46,591 nt of DNA, from contig CANLMX010000014.1 of assembly GCA_947492385.1 (NCBI GenBank), positions 1 through 46,591 on the forward strand, written 5' to 3'. This document shows positions 29,034 through 38,000 of the stretch, one piece after another. This stretch comes from Planctomycetaceae bacterium (GTDB lineage: Bacteria; Planctomycetota; Phycisphaerae; Phycisphaerales; SM1A02). Within the stretch, counting starts at the first letter, position 1; every line of letters begins with the position of its first letter. The position numbers and the translations under genes were made by a program. The notes beneath the pieces were generated by a model. It saw nothing but the letters and a program-made list of their open reading frames with translations. It was not told the DNA's origin and did not search any database.

Positions 29034-30050
29034 TCACATGACGTTGAAGGTGACGAACGCCGAGGCCGAGAGCGCGACCGTGCCGTTGCCGGACACCGTC
29101 CCGCCGCCGACCGCCGAGGCATTGCCGTTCGAGCGCACGACGAAGGCCCGGTTCGTGAACGCGCAGTACGTACGGTCGGGAAGCACCGTGTAGGCCGCTG
29201 AGCCCGAAGCACTTCCCGTTCCCGAGAGCCGCCAGCTTGCCTCGGACGAGATCTTTCCCTCAATCCCCACGCCGCCGTCGTCGGTCGATGAACCGAACCG
29301 TCCGAGGAGCTCGAGCGCACGTTCGTGCGCGCTGTAGCCGACCTCGCCGCGCACGGTCTTGTCGCCGAGGTGCGCGTTGGCGTCGCCGATGGAACTGCAC
29401 GACCCTGCCACGGTCGTTGATCCGCTCGCAGAACAGCCGGCGGCCGCCGCGCACGTGATCGAAAGCTCGAGTGCGGCACCGCCCGAGGCCGCGAGGGACA
29501 CCAACCGCGCGCACGGCACGCCGTCGCCCACCCATTCCTCCCGGGTGGCGACCGACTGCGAGGCACGCGCCCGCCGCGTGAACGAGCCGCTCGACCAGAG
29601 GTGGCTCGTGCCTGAGAAGTCGATCGAGGCCTCCGCGTGGTTCGGCTCCGCGCGTGCGGTCCGGCTCCATCGCCAGGTCGTGAGGTTCACGGGCGTGGTG
29701 ACGTCGATCATCTCCTGCGGGCTGCGTGGCGTGAGCTGGACCGTGCGTGTCGAGGCCCATGTGCCCGGCCCGCACGGGCACTCGTCGAGCATGTCTGGCG
29801 TGATCGGCCCCTGGCCGCCGTCCGACATGGAGTCGCACGGCACCTCGAGGACGGGCGGACATTCCGGCGGCGAAGGGGGAGCGTCCATGCCCGCGGCCGC
29901 CCCGGCCATCGAGGCTGCGACCACGCAGCATGCGAACGGTGCCCACCGTGCGCGTCGCCCGGGCGCCGCGTTGCCCCCACCCGCTCGTTCCGCACCAACG
30001 GCCGGTCCTTCCGCACCGCCGCCCACCCCCATCAATGACATGCGCTCCAT
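29034..30050 (-). CDS. Secreted Ser/Gly/Thr-rich protein, unknown
   Basis: A 338-residue protein. After a Gly/Ala-rich lead of some 35 residues comes a hydrophobic export segment (APFACCVVAASMAGAAAG) and a Pro/Cys-rich start of the mature chain with CPPVLEVPCDS and ECPCGPG. The rest is beta-rich, low in Lys, full of Ser, Thr, Gly and Ala (for example GSASGSAAYTVLPDRTYC), typical of planctomycete extracellular proteins. Start at 30050 is chosen because AAGGAG lies 8 nt upstream; ATG at 30086 is an alternative. First gene of the minus-strand run ending in the OlsF-like enzyme. No family recognised. Confidence 0.7.
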   Translation of the reverse strand: MERMSLMGVGGGAEGPAVGAERAGGGNAAPGRRARWAPFACCVVAASMAGAAAGMDAPPSPPECPPVLEVPCDSMSDGGQGPITPDMLDECPCGPGTWASTRTVQLTPRSPQEMIDVTTPVNLTTWRWSRTARAEPNHAEASIDFSGTSHLWSSGSFTRRARASQSVATREEWVGDGVPCARLVSLAASGGAALELSITCAAAAGCSASGSTTVAGSCSSIGDANAHLGDKTVRGEVGYSAHERALELLGRFGSSTDDGGVGIEGKISSEASWRLSGTGSASGSAAYTVLPDRTYCAFTNRAFVVRSNGNASAVGGGTVSGNGTVALSASAFVTFNVM

Positions 30051-30160
30051 GGCCTGCTCCTTCGGTCCTTGCGTTCGGGACTGCATCCCGTGCGCATGAC
30101 GGTAAGGGCGCCGCGGAACCGCACGCCCGCTGCGTGCGGAAGTTCATGCGGAAATCCACC

Positions 30161-30166
30161 TACACT
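30161..30166 (+). promoter_or_regulatory. -10 box (TACACT) of the tRNA-Arg gene
   Basis: TACACT ends 9 nt before the first base of the tRNA. Because tRNA genes have no translation signals, this independently supports TACNNT as the -10 sequence used in this genome. No convincing -35 is seen. Confidence 0.55.
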
Positions 30167-30175
30167 GCGTCGGTC

Positions 30176-30249
30176 GCCCCGGTAGCTCAACTGGATAGAG
30201 CAGCCGCCTTCTAAGCGGCAGGTTGAGGGTTCGAGTCCCGCCCGGGGCG
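30176..30249 (+). tRNA. tRNA-Arg (anticodon UCU)
   Basis: A complete cloverleaf can be folded. The acceptor stem GCCCCGG (30176-30182) pairs with CCGGGGC (30242-30248), with discriminator G. The D arm is GCTC...GAGC, the anticodon stem GCCGC/GCGGC encloses the loop CTTCTAA with anticodon TCT, and the T arm has GGTTCGAGTCCC with one A-G mismatch in the stem. It reads AGA (and AGG by wobble), codons that are rare in such a GC-rich genome. CCA is not encoded. A TACACT -10 box precedes it. Confidence 0.95.
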
Positions 30250-30271
30250 CTTCGCGCGCCAGACCCATGCC

Positions 30272-32230
30272 ATGCGTCTCATCGCCTCACCCAGCTTCCG
30301 GGCGTTTCCCGAACTCGATCGGTTCACGGACGAGCAGTGCATGCGACTGGCGGCGGTGTCGCGCCGGGGGCCCGCGGTCGTGGTGGGGTGGGTGGTGCGG
30401 TTGGTCATGCTCGCGGCCGTGCCCTGGCTGGACTTCATCGCGGTCCGCGCGCTGTTCGGCTCGGTGTGGGCGCCGTGGGCCCCTGAGACGCTCCTCGTGC
30501 TGGCGTTGGTCACCATGGGCGGGACATGGCTGGTCTCGGGCGACCTGGCACGGCGCTGGTTGATCAATCGCGTGCTGCGCCGAGGCGGGTCCTGCGGCGG
30601 ATGCGGATATCGGCTGGTGGGGCTCCCCATCGGGCCCAACCGCACGGTGACCTGTCCTGAGTGCGGGCGCGCGCTCGACGTCTCGCTGTTCCCGGATTGC
30701 TGCGTGCCGGCCACCGACGGCGTGGACCGCTTCATGCCCTCGGCCGGCATGGTGTTCGAGCGCATGCCGTGGTGGACCGCGTCGCGCCAGCGCGCGCTGG
30801 CACGATCGGCGGTCGCCGCGGTGCTGGCCGTCGTGGGCGCCTACGGCGCACTCCTTGCGCTCGCGTGGTGGAACGTGCGCTCGGCGCGGTCCGACCTTGC
30901 GCAACTTCCGACCGCGCAGGAGATGTGCGACCGGATCAATCGTGCCTCCGGGGTGCGGATTGATCCACTGGCACCCCCGAGGAGCGTGCGGGAGCTGGTG
31001 TGGTACGACCACCCCGACGTCGAGAAGCTCCGCAATTCCTCGTTCATGATCGGGCACATGTTCCAGCCCATGCGCGCTCGGTGGGGAGGTGGTTCTGAAT
31101 TCGCGATCGATCCAGTGATCATGGTGACCGAGACGGGGTCCCCCAGCCTCAGCGAGACCGAGTTCGACTGGTCGATCACGGCGTTGAAGGAGTGGGTCGC
31201 CACCCGCGGAGGAATCGGGCGATTCCTCGAGCGCATGCGGGCCCCCGTCATGCCGATGGTCCTCGATGACCATGATGGACAGATCGTGGCCGACGGCCTC
31301 GACGCCATCGACATGCCGCCGGTCGACTTGCTCGGCGACTGCGGCGAGGCGTGGGCCGCCATCGGCTTCATGGAAGGCAATGGCGACGCGTTCGTCGACG
31401 GGATCGAACTGGTGCTTGCGGTCGACCGGAGCGATCGCTCGATGTCCCTGAACGTGCGTCGCGGTCCCGCCGAAGTGGCGCTGGGGCGACGCGGCTGCAC
31501 CGTCCTCGCCGCCACAGCGATCCGAGCGGCTGGGGAATCCGTTGGTGCGGCGCTGGCTGCCGCGATCGAGCGCCAATCAGGCGAGCCTGATGCCGAGGCG
31601 TTGGCAGCTGCGGAACTCGATCACCGTCGTCGAGCGCTTTGCCGGGCGATGGAGGTCTGGGACCTCGAGGTGGGCAGTCTGCGGTTGTTGTGGTCCGCAT
31701 GGAGCAGGTCCCGCTTCACCGGCCGAGGGGCGACGCTTGCCGGCTTCATTCCGTGGGTTGGGGTGTATGGGCCGCAACGCGCCGCGCTCGATTCGGCGGG
31801 GATCGTGGTGGTGGAGCAATCGCTCCTTGAGCCTTCCGCGCGCGACAATGCGGCCCTTCAACGTGCATGCGACGACCTCGTCGCCGCGGGTCCCGTTGCG
31901 GCGCACATGGCGTGGTTGCGCTGGGAACTCGTTGCGGCGCGCGACGCCATGCTCGCCTGGCGCCGCACGCTTGCGACCGTCGTCGCCGTCGAGCGCTTCC
32001 GTGCCGCCGCGGGACGCCTCCCCGAGTCGCTTGACGAACTGGTGCCTCGGTTCATCGCGGCGCTCCCGAAGGATCCGCGGTCCGACGGTCCGCTGCGCTA
32101 CCAGCGGGCGCCCGAGGCCGAGACGCGTGGATTCGGCTACCGACTGTGGTCGCTTGCTTCGGATGAGTCGCCGACTGCGGTGTCGCCGGGTGAGTCCTGG
32201 CCGCGCGGCCTGGAGTTCCCGCCGAACTGA
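30272..32230 (+). CDS. Planctomycete membrane protein with zinc ribbon
   Basis: A 652-residue protein. Two membrane segments (about residues 35-55 and 73-90) are followed by a zinc ribbon, SCGGCGYRLVGLP...TCPECGRALDV, with Cys108, Cys111, Cys128 and Cys131, a signature frequent in Planctomycetota membrane proteins. A third membrane segment lies at about 180-200 and the remaining 450 residues are probably periplasmic. The C-terminus (LATVVAVERFRAAAGRLPESLDELVPRF) resembles the tail pattern of pseudopilin-like planctomycete proteins. Starts 22 bp after the tRNA. Its last 94 bp overlap an opposing gene. Function unknown; assembly or sorting of surface proteins is only a guess. Confidence 0.78.
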   Translation: MRLIASPSFRAFPELDRFTDEQCMRLAAVSRRGPAVVVGWVVRLVMLAAVPWLDFIAVRALFGSVWAPWAPETLLVLALVTMGGTWLVSGDLARRWLINRVLRRGGSCGGCGYRLVGLPIGPNRTVTCPECGRALDVSLFPDCCVPATDGVDRFMPSAGMVFERMPWWTASRQRALARSAVAAVLAVVGAYGALLALAWWNVRSARSDLAQLPTAQEMCDRINRASGVRIDPLAPPRSVRELVWYDHPDVEKLRNSSFMIGHMFQPMRARWGGGSEFAIDPVIMVTETGSPSLSETEFDWSITALKEWVATRGGIGRFLERMRAPVMPMVLDDHDGQIVADGLDAIDMPPVDLLGDCGEAWAAIGFMEGNGDAFVDGIELVLAVDRSDRSMSLNVRRGPAEVALGRRGCTVLAATAIRAAGESVGAALAAAIERQSGEPDAEALAAAELDHRRRALCRAMEVWDLEVGSLRLLWSAWSRSRFTGRGATLAGFIPWVGVYGPQRAALDSAGIVVVEQSLLEPSARDNAALQRACDDLVAAGPVAAHMAWLRWELVAARDAMLAWRRTLATVVAVERFRAAAGRLPESLDELVPRFIAALPKDPRSDGPLRYQRAPEAETRGFGYRLWSLASDESPTAVSPGESWPRGLEFPPN

Positions 32231-32985
32231 GCCTTCGTGAGCGCGATGGCGATGTTGCGAAGCAACCGCTCGCGCCGCGGGGCGGGGCTCGCATGGCGCG
32301 GCGCGGGCACCACCACGCGCAGGGGCAGCGCGCCCATCGAGAGCGAGTGGCCGATGCCGCGTCGCAGGACCGCCGCGGAACACTCCGCGAGTCCCCAGCC
32401 TGCAGGCACCTCGCGCGCGCGCACGGTGCCGGCGGCGGCCAGCAGCCACAGTTCGTCGGCCAGCCGCCATCGCGCGATCAGGTTGAACTTCGTCTGCCCG
32501 TGCATGCGGTCCTCCACCTTCGCCAACTGCCGCAGCACGCGCCGGTAGGGCAGCAGGCGGCTCCGCGCGAAGTCCCACGACGCCCCCTCCTCGAACAGCG
32601 CCGGATCGGCGGTGCGCAGGTGCGGCTCGTGGACGGGAATGAGCTCGCGCTCGATCTCGGCCTTGCGCGAGAGCAGGCGCTCGCGCTCGGCCAGCAGGTC
32701 GTCCACGCGCAGGTCGTCGCGCAGGAAGTCCGCGCGCGAGGCCTTGCATTCGACGACCACCGTGCGCGGGGCGCGCACGGCGTCGCCCGCACGCTCGGCC
32801 GCGAAGATCGACTCGTGCGACGACGGGTCCGCGCCCGCACGCCAATCGTGATCGGCCCAGCCGGCGGCATCAACGCGGAATCGGGCCACGGGGCAGGGCA
32901 CCTCGTGCGCCACGGCGCGGCAGCCCATCGAGATGAGCCACGCCGTGGCCAGATCCTTCAGGCCGAGGTGCTCGCGCGTCTCCAC
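32137..32985 (-). CDS. PD-(D/E)XK nuclease-like protein
   Basis: A 282-residue protein starting HLGLKDLATAWLISMGC after five residues. A nuclease-like core is visible: FRVDAAGW (Asp39), then after a loop TVVVECKASRADFL with Glu79-x-Lys81, the D...ExK arrangement of the PD-(D/E)XK fold as in MmcB and resolvase-like families. A long coiled region (DDLLAERERLLSRKAEIERELI) follows. The GTG start comes one base after the stop of the upstream gene (TGA-C-GTG). The last 31 codons run antisense over the zinc-ribbon gene and look unconserved. Fold assignment is by motif only; DNA cleavage or repair is inference. Confidence 0.65.
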   Translation of the reverse strand: METREHLGLKDLATAWLISMGCRAVAHEVPCPVARFRVDAAGWADHDWRAGADPSSHESIFAAERAGDAVRAPRTVVVECKASRADFLRDDLRVDDLLAERERLLSRKAEIERELIPVHEPHLRTADPALFEEGASWDFARSRLLPYRRVLRQLAKVEDRMHGQTKFNLIARWRLADELWLLAAAGTVRAREVPAGWGLAECSAAVLRRGIGHSLSMGALPLRVVVPAPRHASPAPRRERLLRNIAIALTKAQFGGNSRPRGQDSPGDTAVGDSSEASDHSR

Positions 32986-32986
32986 G

Positions 32987-34342
32987 TCAGCGCCGGGTGC
33001 GGCGTGCGGGCGTTGCGGATGCGGACTTCGCCGCAGGCGCGCGCTTCGTCGTAGGCGCACGCTTCGTCGCAGGCGCGGACTTCGTCGCAGGCGCACGCTT
33101 CGTGGCCTTCGCCCGGCGGGCCGGCGCCGTCTCTTCCATCCACGGCTTGTAGTGGACCCCGCGCGCGCGTTGGTCGGCCAGCACCGCATCCAGGATGCCC
33201 GGCATCGCGGCGAGCATCTCGGGCGCATGGACGCCTGGCTTCGCGATCCTGCCCGCGGCGATCAGGCGCAGCACGCTGGTGGCCGGGAACGCCGTCGTCC
33301 GGCTCATGCTTGGGAAGCCGGTCGCTGGGTCGAGTTCATCGTGCAGCGTCCAGGCCATGCGCACGTCGCGGCCGCCGCGCGAGCCCCACGCGCGCACGGT
33401 CATCACCGTGACGTCGGGCTCACCTTCCTCGTACGTCCAGTGCGGGAAGAGCAGCTTCGCGGTCAGGTCGATCGGGCGCACGCGCGCGTCGCCCACCTGC
33501 ACGTGTTCGTGCGAGAAGAGCCCCAGGTGGCGGAGCGTGCGCATGAGCTCGGCGTGGCCCGGCCAGCGCATGGTCTTCTCGCGCATGTTCGGCACCTTGA
33601 GCGTGTCCGCCAGGCTGCGCAGCCCGTCGGTGTAGAAGGCCTCCAGCGTGCCCACGCCAGGCAGCGTGACGAGCTCGGGGTCGCTCAGCGCCTCGCGCAC
33701 CACGACCTTCCCGTGCTCCACCATGCGCGACGGACGGACGTACTCCTCGATCACGTCATGGTGGCTGAACGGCGCCTTGTACTGCCACGGCCAGTGCCGC
33801 GTGCGCGGGAGGCCGCCGACCAGGATCTCGATCGTGTCGCAATGGTCGAGCGTGCGCGCGGCCCAGCCGGCCAGCATGTTGCTCATGCCGGGCGCCACGC
33901 CGCAATCGGCGACCACGGGGACGCCGGCGCGGCGCGCGGCGCGGTCGTGCTCGCGGAAGTCCTCCGGCATGAACGAGATGTCGACGTACGGCACGCGCTC
34001 GGCGATGACCGCGCCCATCACCTCGAAGCCGAAGCGGCTCGGTAGCGCGCCGAGCACCAGGTCTGGCTTCAGGCGACGGACGAGCGCGCGCACCTGGCGC
34101 GCCCCGCCGGCGTCGTCCACGATGAACCGTGCGTGTGGGCGCACCGGCGCCCCGGCGGGCGTGCGCGCACCGGCAACTGCGCCAACAGCCGCGCCCGCCA
34201 CCGCGGTCGCCACGCGGCGCTTGGCTCGCTCGATCGCGGGTGCGCCCGCGTCGACCACGGTGACATGGAACCCGGGCGTCGCGGCGAGGTCGGCCGCGGC
34301 AACGCTTCCCACCATGCCGGCGCCGAGGACGAGGACGTGCAT
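32987..34342 (-). CDS. Saccharopine dehydrogenase-like protein with basic repeat tail
   Basis: A 451-residue enzyme. The N-terminal Rossmann fold begins MHVLVLGAGMVGSVAAADLA, followed by the family motifs RLKPDLVLGALPSRFG, YVDISFMPEDF, VPVVADCGVAPGMSNMLAG and the catalytic-domain pattern VGGLPRTRHWPWQYKAPFS. It belongs to the saccharopine dehydrogenase / carboxynorspermidine-type NAD(P) family; whether the substrate is saccharopine is not certain. The last 45 residues (from about residue 405) are a Lys/Arg/Ala/Pro/Thr tail built from six-residue units such as TKRAPA, like histone H1-type tails, which is unusual for this family. ATG at 34342 has AAGGAG 7 nt upstream. Lies 50 bp after nuoC on the same strand. 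Confidence 0.85.
   Translation of the reverse strand: MHVLVLGAGMVGSVAAADLAATPGFHVTVVDAGAPAIERAKRRVATAVAGAAVGAVAGARTPAGAPVRPHARFIVDDAGGARQVRALVRRLKPDLVLGALPSRFGFEVMGAVIAERVPYVDISFMPEDFREHDRAARRAGVPVVADCGVAPGMSNMLAGWAARTLDHCDTIEILVGGLPRTRHWPWQYKAPFSHHDVIEEYVRPSRMVEHGKVVVREALSDPELVTLPGVGTLEAFYTDGLRSLADTLKVPNMREKTMRWPGHAELMRTLRHLGLFSHEHVQVGDARVRPIDLTAKLLFPHWTYEEGEPDVTVMTVRAWGSRGGRDVRMAWTLHDELDPATGFPSMSRTTAFPATSVLRLIAAGRIAKPGVHAPEMLAAMPGILDAVLADQRARGVHYKPWMEETAPARRAKATKRAPATKSAPATKRAPTTKRAPAAKSASATPARRTRR
33021..33110 (-). repeat. 18-bp tandem repeat, five copies, encoding the basic tail
   Basis: Five consecutive 18-bp units (starts 33021, 33039, 33057, 33075, 33093) of the form GC(G/A)(G/C)(A/G)CTTCGTCGCAGGC on the plus strand. 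Each encodes six residues of the pattern K-(R/S)-A-P-(A/T)-T in the minus-strand gene. Units 3, 4 and 5 are nearly identical, so recent copy-number change is likely. Confidence 0.85.
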
Positions 34343-34392
34343 CGGAACGCTCCTTGGGGTCGCGGTCGCTTCGCGGGTACGCGCCTGGTGCG

Positions 34393-34938
34393 TCAGGCGC
34401 CCTCGCGCGTCATCACCTGGTGCAGTTCGCGCTCGCCGCGGCCGCGCAGCGGATAGTCCTTGCGCAGCGGGTGTCCGGGGTAGTCCTTCCACAGCAGGAT
34501 GCGGCGAAGGTCCGGGTGCCCGCGGAAGCGGATGCCGAACATGTCGAACACCTCGCGCTCAAGCCACTCGGCGCCGGGCCACACCTCGGTGACGGTGTCG
34601 ACCACCAGCTCGGGGTCGGGCTCGATGCCGGCGGTGTCGACGCTGGGGTCGAGGTAGACCTTGAGCGTCAGTCGGCGGTCCTTCGAGTGGCTCGCCAGGC
34701 AGTACACGACCGCGAAGCGTCCGGGCTGCGGGGCGGGGTAGTTCAGGTAGTCGACGGCGGTGACGTCGGCGAGGAACTCGTACGAGCACTGCGGGTCGTC
34801 GCGCAGCAGGCGGCAGACGTCCTTCAGGCGCTCGCGCGGCACGATCACCGTGGTCTGGCCGCGGAACTCGGCGGCCATGAACTTCACGTCCGGGAAGGCG
34901 GCCTTGAGGACGGGCAGCGTCGGGTGGTCGAGCTTCAT
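34393..34938 (-). CDS. nuoC: NADH-quinone oxidoreductase subunit C
   Basis: NuoC (30-kDa subunit) is part of the peripheral arm of respiratory complex I. The 181-residue protein carries the subunit signature: VCRLLRDDPQCSYEFLADVTAVDY near the N-terminus, then EVWPGAEWLEREVFDMFGIRFRGHPDLRRILL and the ending PLRKDYPL. Length is normal for a stand-alone NuoC, not a NuoCD fusion. No other nuo gene is in the window, which is unusual since nuoA-N are normally clustered. ATG at 34938 has TACACT 9 nt upstream; the divergent gene is the WD40 kinase. A saccharopine-dehydrogenase-like gene follows after 50 bp. Confidence 0.93.
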   Translation of the reverse strand: MKLDHPTLPVLKAAFPDVKFMAAEFRGQTTVIVPRERLKDVCRLLRDDPQCSYEFLADVTAVDYLNYPAPQPGRFAVVYCLASHSKDRRLTLKVYLDPSVDTAGIEPDPELVVDTVTEVWPGAEWLEREVFDMFGIRFRGHPDLRRILLWKDYPGHPLRKDYPLRGRGERELHQVMTREGA

Positions 34939-34947
34939 GGGAGCGGA

Positions 34948-34953
34948 AGTGTA
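34948..34953 (-). promoter_or_regulatory. Putative -10 box (TACACT) for nuoC
   Basis: TACACT on the minus strand ends 9 nt before the nuoC ATG. It is identical to the tRNA-Arg -10 box and has the same spacing to the gene. Confidence 0.5.
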
Positions 34954-34988
34954 GGCGGAAACGGCATTCGGGCTGAACGTTCGGGCGG

Positions 34989-34994
34989 TAGGCT
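34989..34994 (+). promoter_or_regulatory. Putative -10 box (TAGGCT) for the WD40 kinase
   Basis: TAGGCT ends 6 nt before the GTG at 35001 and supports that start over a TTG two codons upstream, which would overlap the expected transcript start. Confidence 0.4.
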
Positions 34995-35000
34995 TTGGGT

Positions 35001-38000
35001 GTGCCTGCAGATGAGACGCGCATCCCGGGCGGAGGGGCGGGGGACCGTCGGGGTACCGCCGACGGGCTCGAACGCCCCGGCGACGAGATCGGCCCGTACA
35101 AGCTGATCTCGGCGCTCGGCGAGGGCGGCTTCGGCACGGTGTGGCTTGCGGAACGCCGCAAACCGTTCACGCAGCGCGTGGCCCTCAAGATCATCAAGCC
35201 GGGCATGGATTCGAAGGCGGTGATCGCACGCTTCGACCAGGAGCGGCAGGCGCTCGCGGTGATGAGTCACCCCGGGATCGCCAAGGTGCTCGATGGCGGT
35301 CTGACGCCTTCAGGACGCCCCTACTTCGCGATGGAGTACGTGAAGGGCGAGCCGATCACCGACTTCTGTGATCGCGTCAAGCTCGACATCGAGGAGCGTC
35401 TGCGCCTCTTTGAGCAGGCGTGCGAGGCAATCCAGCACGCGCACCTGAAGGGCGTGGTGCACCGCGACCTGAAGCCCGCCAACGTGCTCGCCTTCATGGT
35501 GGAGGGCGAGGGTCCGAAGTTGAAGGTGATCGACTTCGGCGTGGCCAAGGCCATGAGCCAGCGGATGACCGAGCACACGGTCTTCACGGAGACGGGGCAG
35601 ATGATCGGTACGCCCGAGTACATGAGCCCCGAGCAGGCGGACCCGACGGCAGGCGACATCGACACGCGCAGCGACATCTACTCGCTCGGCGTGCTGTTGT
35701 ACGAGCTACTCGTCGGTGCAACCCCGTTCGACGGAAAGGACCTGCGAAACAAGGCCTACGGCGAGATCCAGAGGACGATCCGTGAACAGGACCCGCCAAG
35801 CCCAAGTGCACGGCTGTCGACGATCTCCACGAAGGACCGCGAGGCACTGAGTCGCATCGAGGCCGCGCGCAAGCTGCGGGCCGCGGACCTGGTGCGGCGC
35901 CTGCGCGGGGAGCTCGAGTGGATCCCGCAGAAGGCGATACGCAAGGAGCCGCAGCACCGGTACCAGACGGCAATCGCGCTGGCGGAGGATGTGCGCGCGT
36001 ACCTCGACGGCCGGCCGATCACGGCGGCACCGGAGTCGACGGGATATCGGGTGCGCAAGTACTTCCGACGCAACCGAGCGCTGGTGGCGGGAATAGGCGC
36101 CGTGTTCCTGGCTTTGGTCATGGGGCTTGGGCTCGCGACTTGGCAGTGGGGGGAGGCGCGCGTGGCGCAGGGACTCGCCATCCTGGCACGTGACGAGGCG
36201 GTTGCTGCCAAGGAACAGGCGATGGCAAGCGAACGGCGCGCGCTCGCCGAGAAGTTTGCCGCAGACTCGGCGAAGGCTGCGGCCGAGCAGAGCGAGGTGA
36301 TGGCGCTTAGGCAGAAGCGGCGAGCTGAAGACTTGACCGCAGTCATTGCGACTGGAGACGCACTGGATGCTGCGTTCGCGCGGGACATTGCATTGGCGCG
36401 TCGTAAGCTCCGGGCCCTGAATGACACCGGACGTGACGAGCGGTTTGCCGCTCGTCTTGCGGCAGGCGTGGCCAGTGCGGCGATCCCGGAGCTCCTAGGC
36501 GCTCACAGCGATGAGGTCACCACCTTGTGCTTTAGTCCAGACCATCGGACATTGGCGAGCGGGAGTGGCGACGGCACCGTTCGCATGTGGGATACGCGGA
36601 CACTTCAGCAACGTTGCGGAGCTATGGATGGACACGCGAGCCTTGTCGCTTGCGTGTGCTTCAGTCCCGACGGTCAGGTGCTCGCGAGCGGGAGTGCTGA
36701 CGGCACGATCCGACTGTGGGACGCCTCCACCGGAAAGCAACGGGGCGAACCATTGCGCGGGCACTATGGCTATGTCAACAGCGTGTGCTTCAGCCCCGAT
36801 GGCCGATTGCTCGCGAGCGCGGGAGATGATGGCATTCGACTGTGGGAGTGGGCAGCCGAGGTGCCCGCTTGCAAGATCCTCCCAAACCGTTCGAACGTCG
36901 TCAGCAGTGTGTGCTTCAGCCCCAATGGACGAATGCTGGCGAGCGGACATTGGGATGGCGATGTTCGTGTTTGGGACGTATTGACGCTTCAGATGTGCGG
37001 TGAGGCTGTTCGAGGACATGAGGGCGATATCTTGGGGGTGTGCTTCAGCCCCAACGGCCGACTGCTTGCCAGTTGCGGCGAGGGCAAGTCGATCAACCTG
37101 TGGGACGTATCGAATCGCGGGCAAGTTAGCCTTCGCCCGTACCCGCTCCAAGGTCACAACGGTGCTGTGAACGCCATTTGCTTCATCACGAGCGATCGGT
37201 TGCTCGCGAGCATTGGCGAGGACGGCACCATTCGGCTGTGGGATGTTGCATCGGTCCGGCAGCTCGGAGAGCCGCTTGACGTGGTGGGTTCGGGTGCTGG
37301 ACTTCGCATGACCTTTGGCCTGAACGGTGCGCTCTTGGCGACTTGCAGCGGATCGGGCGAGATCCATCTGTGGGATGCGCAGTCCGCCTTTCCGCACTTC
37401 CCGCTGGCTGTAGCGGGGTGGAGCTCGGTGTTAGGAATGAGCCTCAGTCCGGATGGGATGACGATCGCAACTGCAATGCGGGACAAGACCATCCGTCTGT
37501 GGGATGCATCAATCAGACAGCAACTGGGCGAGCCATTGCGTGGTCACGATGGCAATGTCAGAAGCTTGTGTTTCAGTCCCGATAGCCTGACGCTGGCGAG
37601 TGCAAGCGATGACGGGACGGTCCGCTTGTGGGACGTGCTGACGGGCCGTGCCATCGGCGAGGCACTTCGCGTGAGTGAGAACGAGGCGAACAGAATTTGT
37701 TTCAGCCCCGACGGGCTAACACTCGCGAGTGGGGGCAGCTACGGCACAATTTGCTTGTGGGACGCGTCCACCGGAAAGCAACTGGGCGAGCCATTGCGTG
37801 GTCACGATGGCGCAGTCATTAGCTTGTGTTTCAGTCCCGATGGTCTGACGCTGGCGAGTGCAAGCATGGACAAGACGGTCCGCCTGTGGGACGCCACGAC
37901 GGGCAATGCCATCGGTGAGCCTCTGCCTATGAGTGAGACCTGGGTGAAACGCGTTTGCTTCAGCCCAGATGGTCTTGCGCTCGCGAGTATGAGCGAGGAT

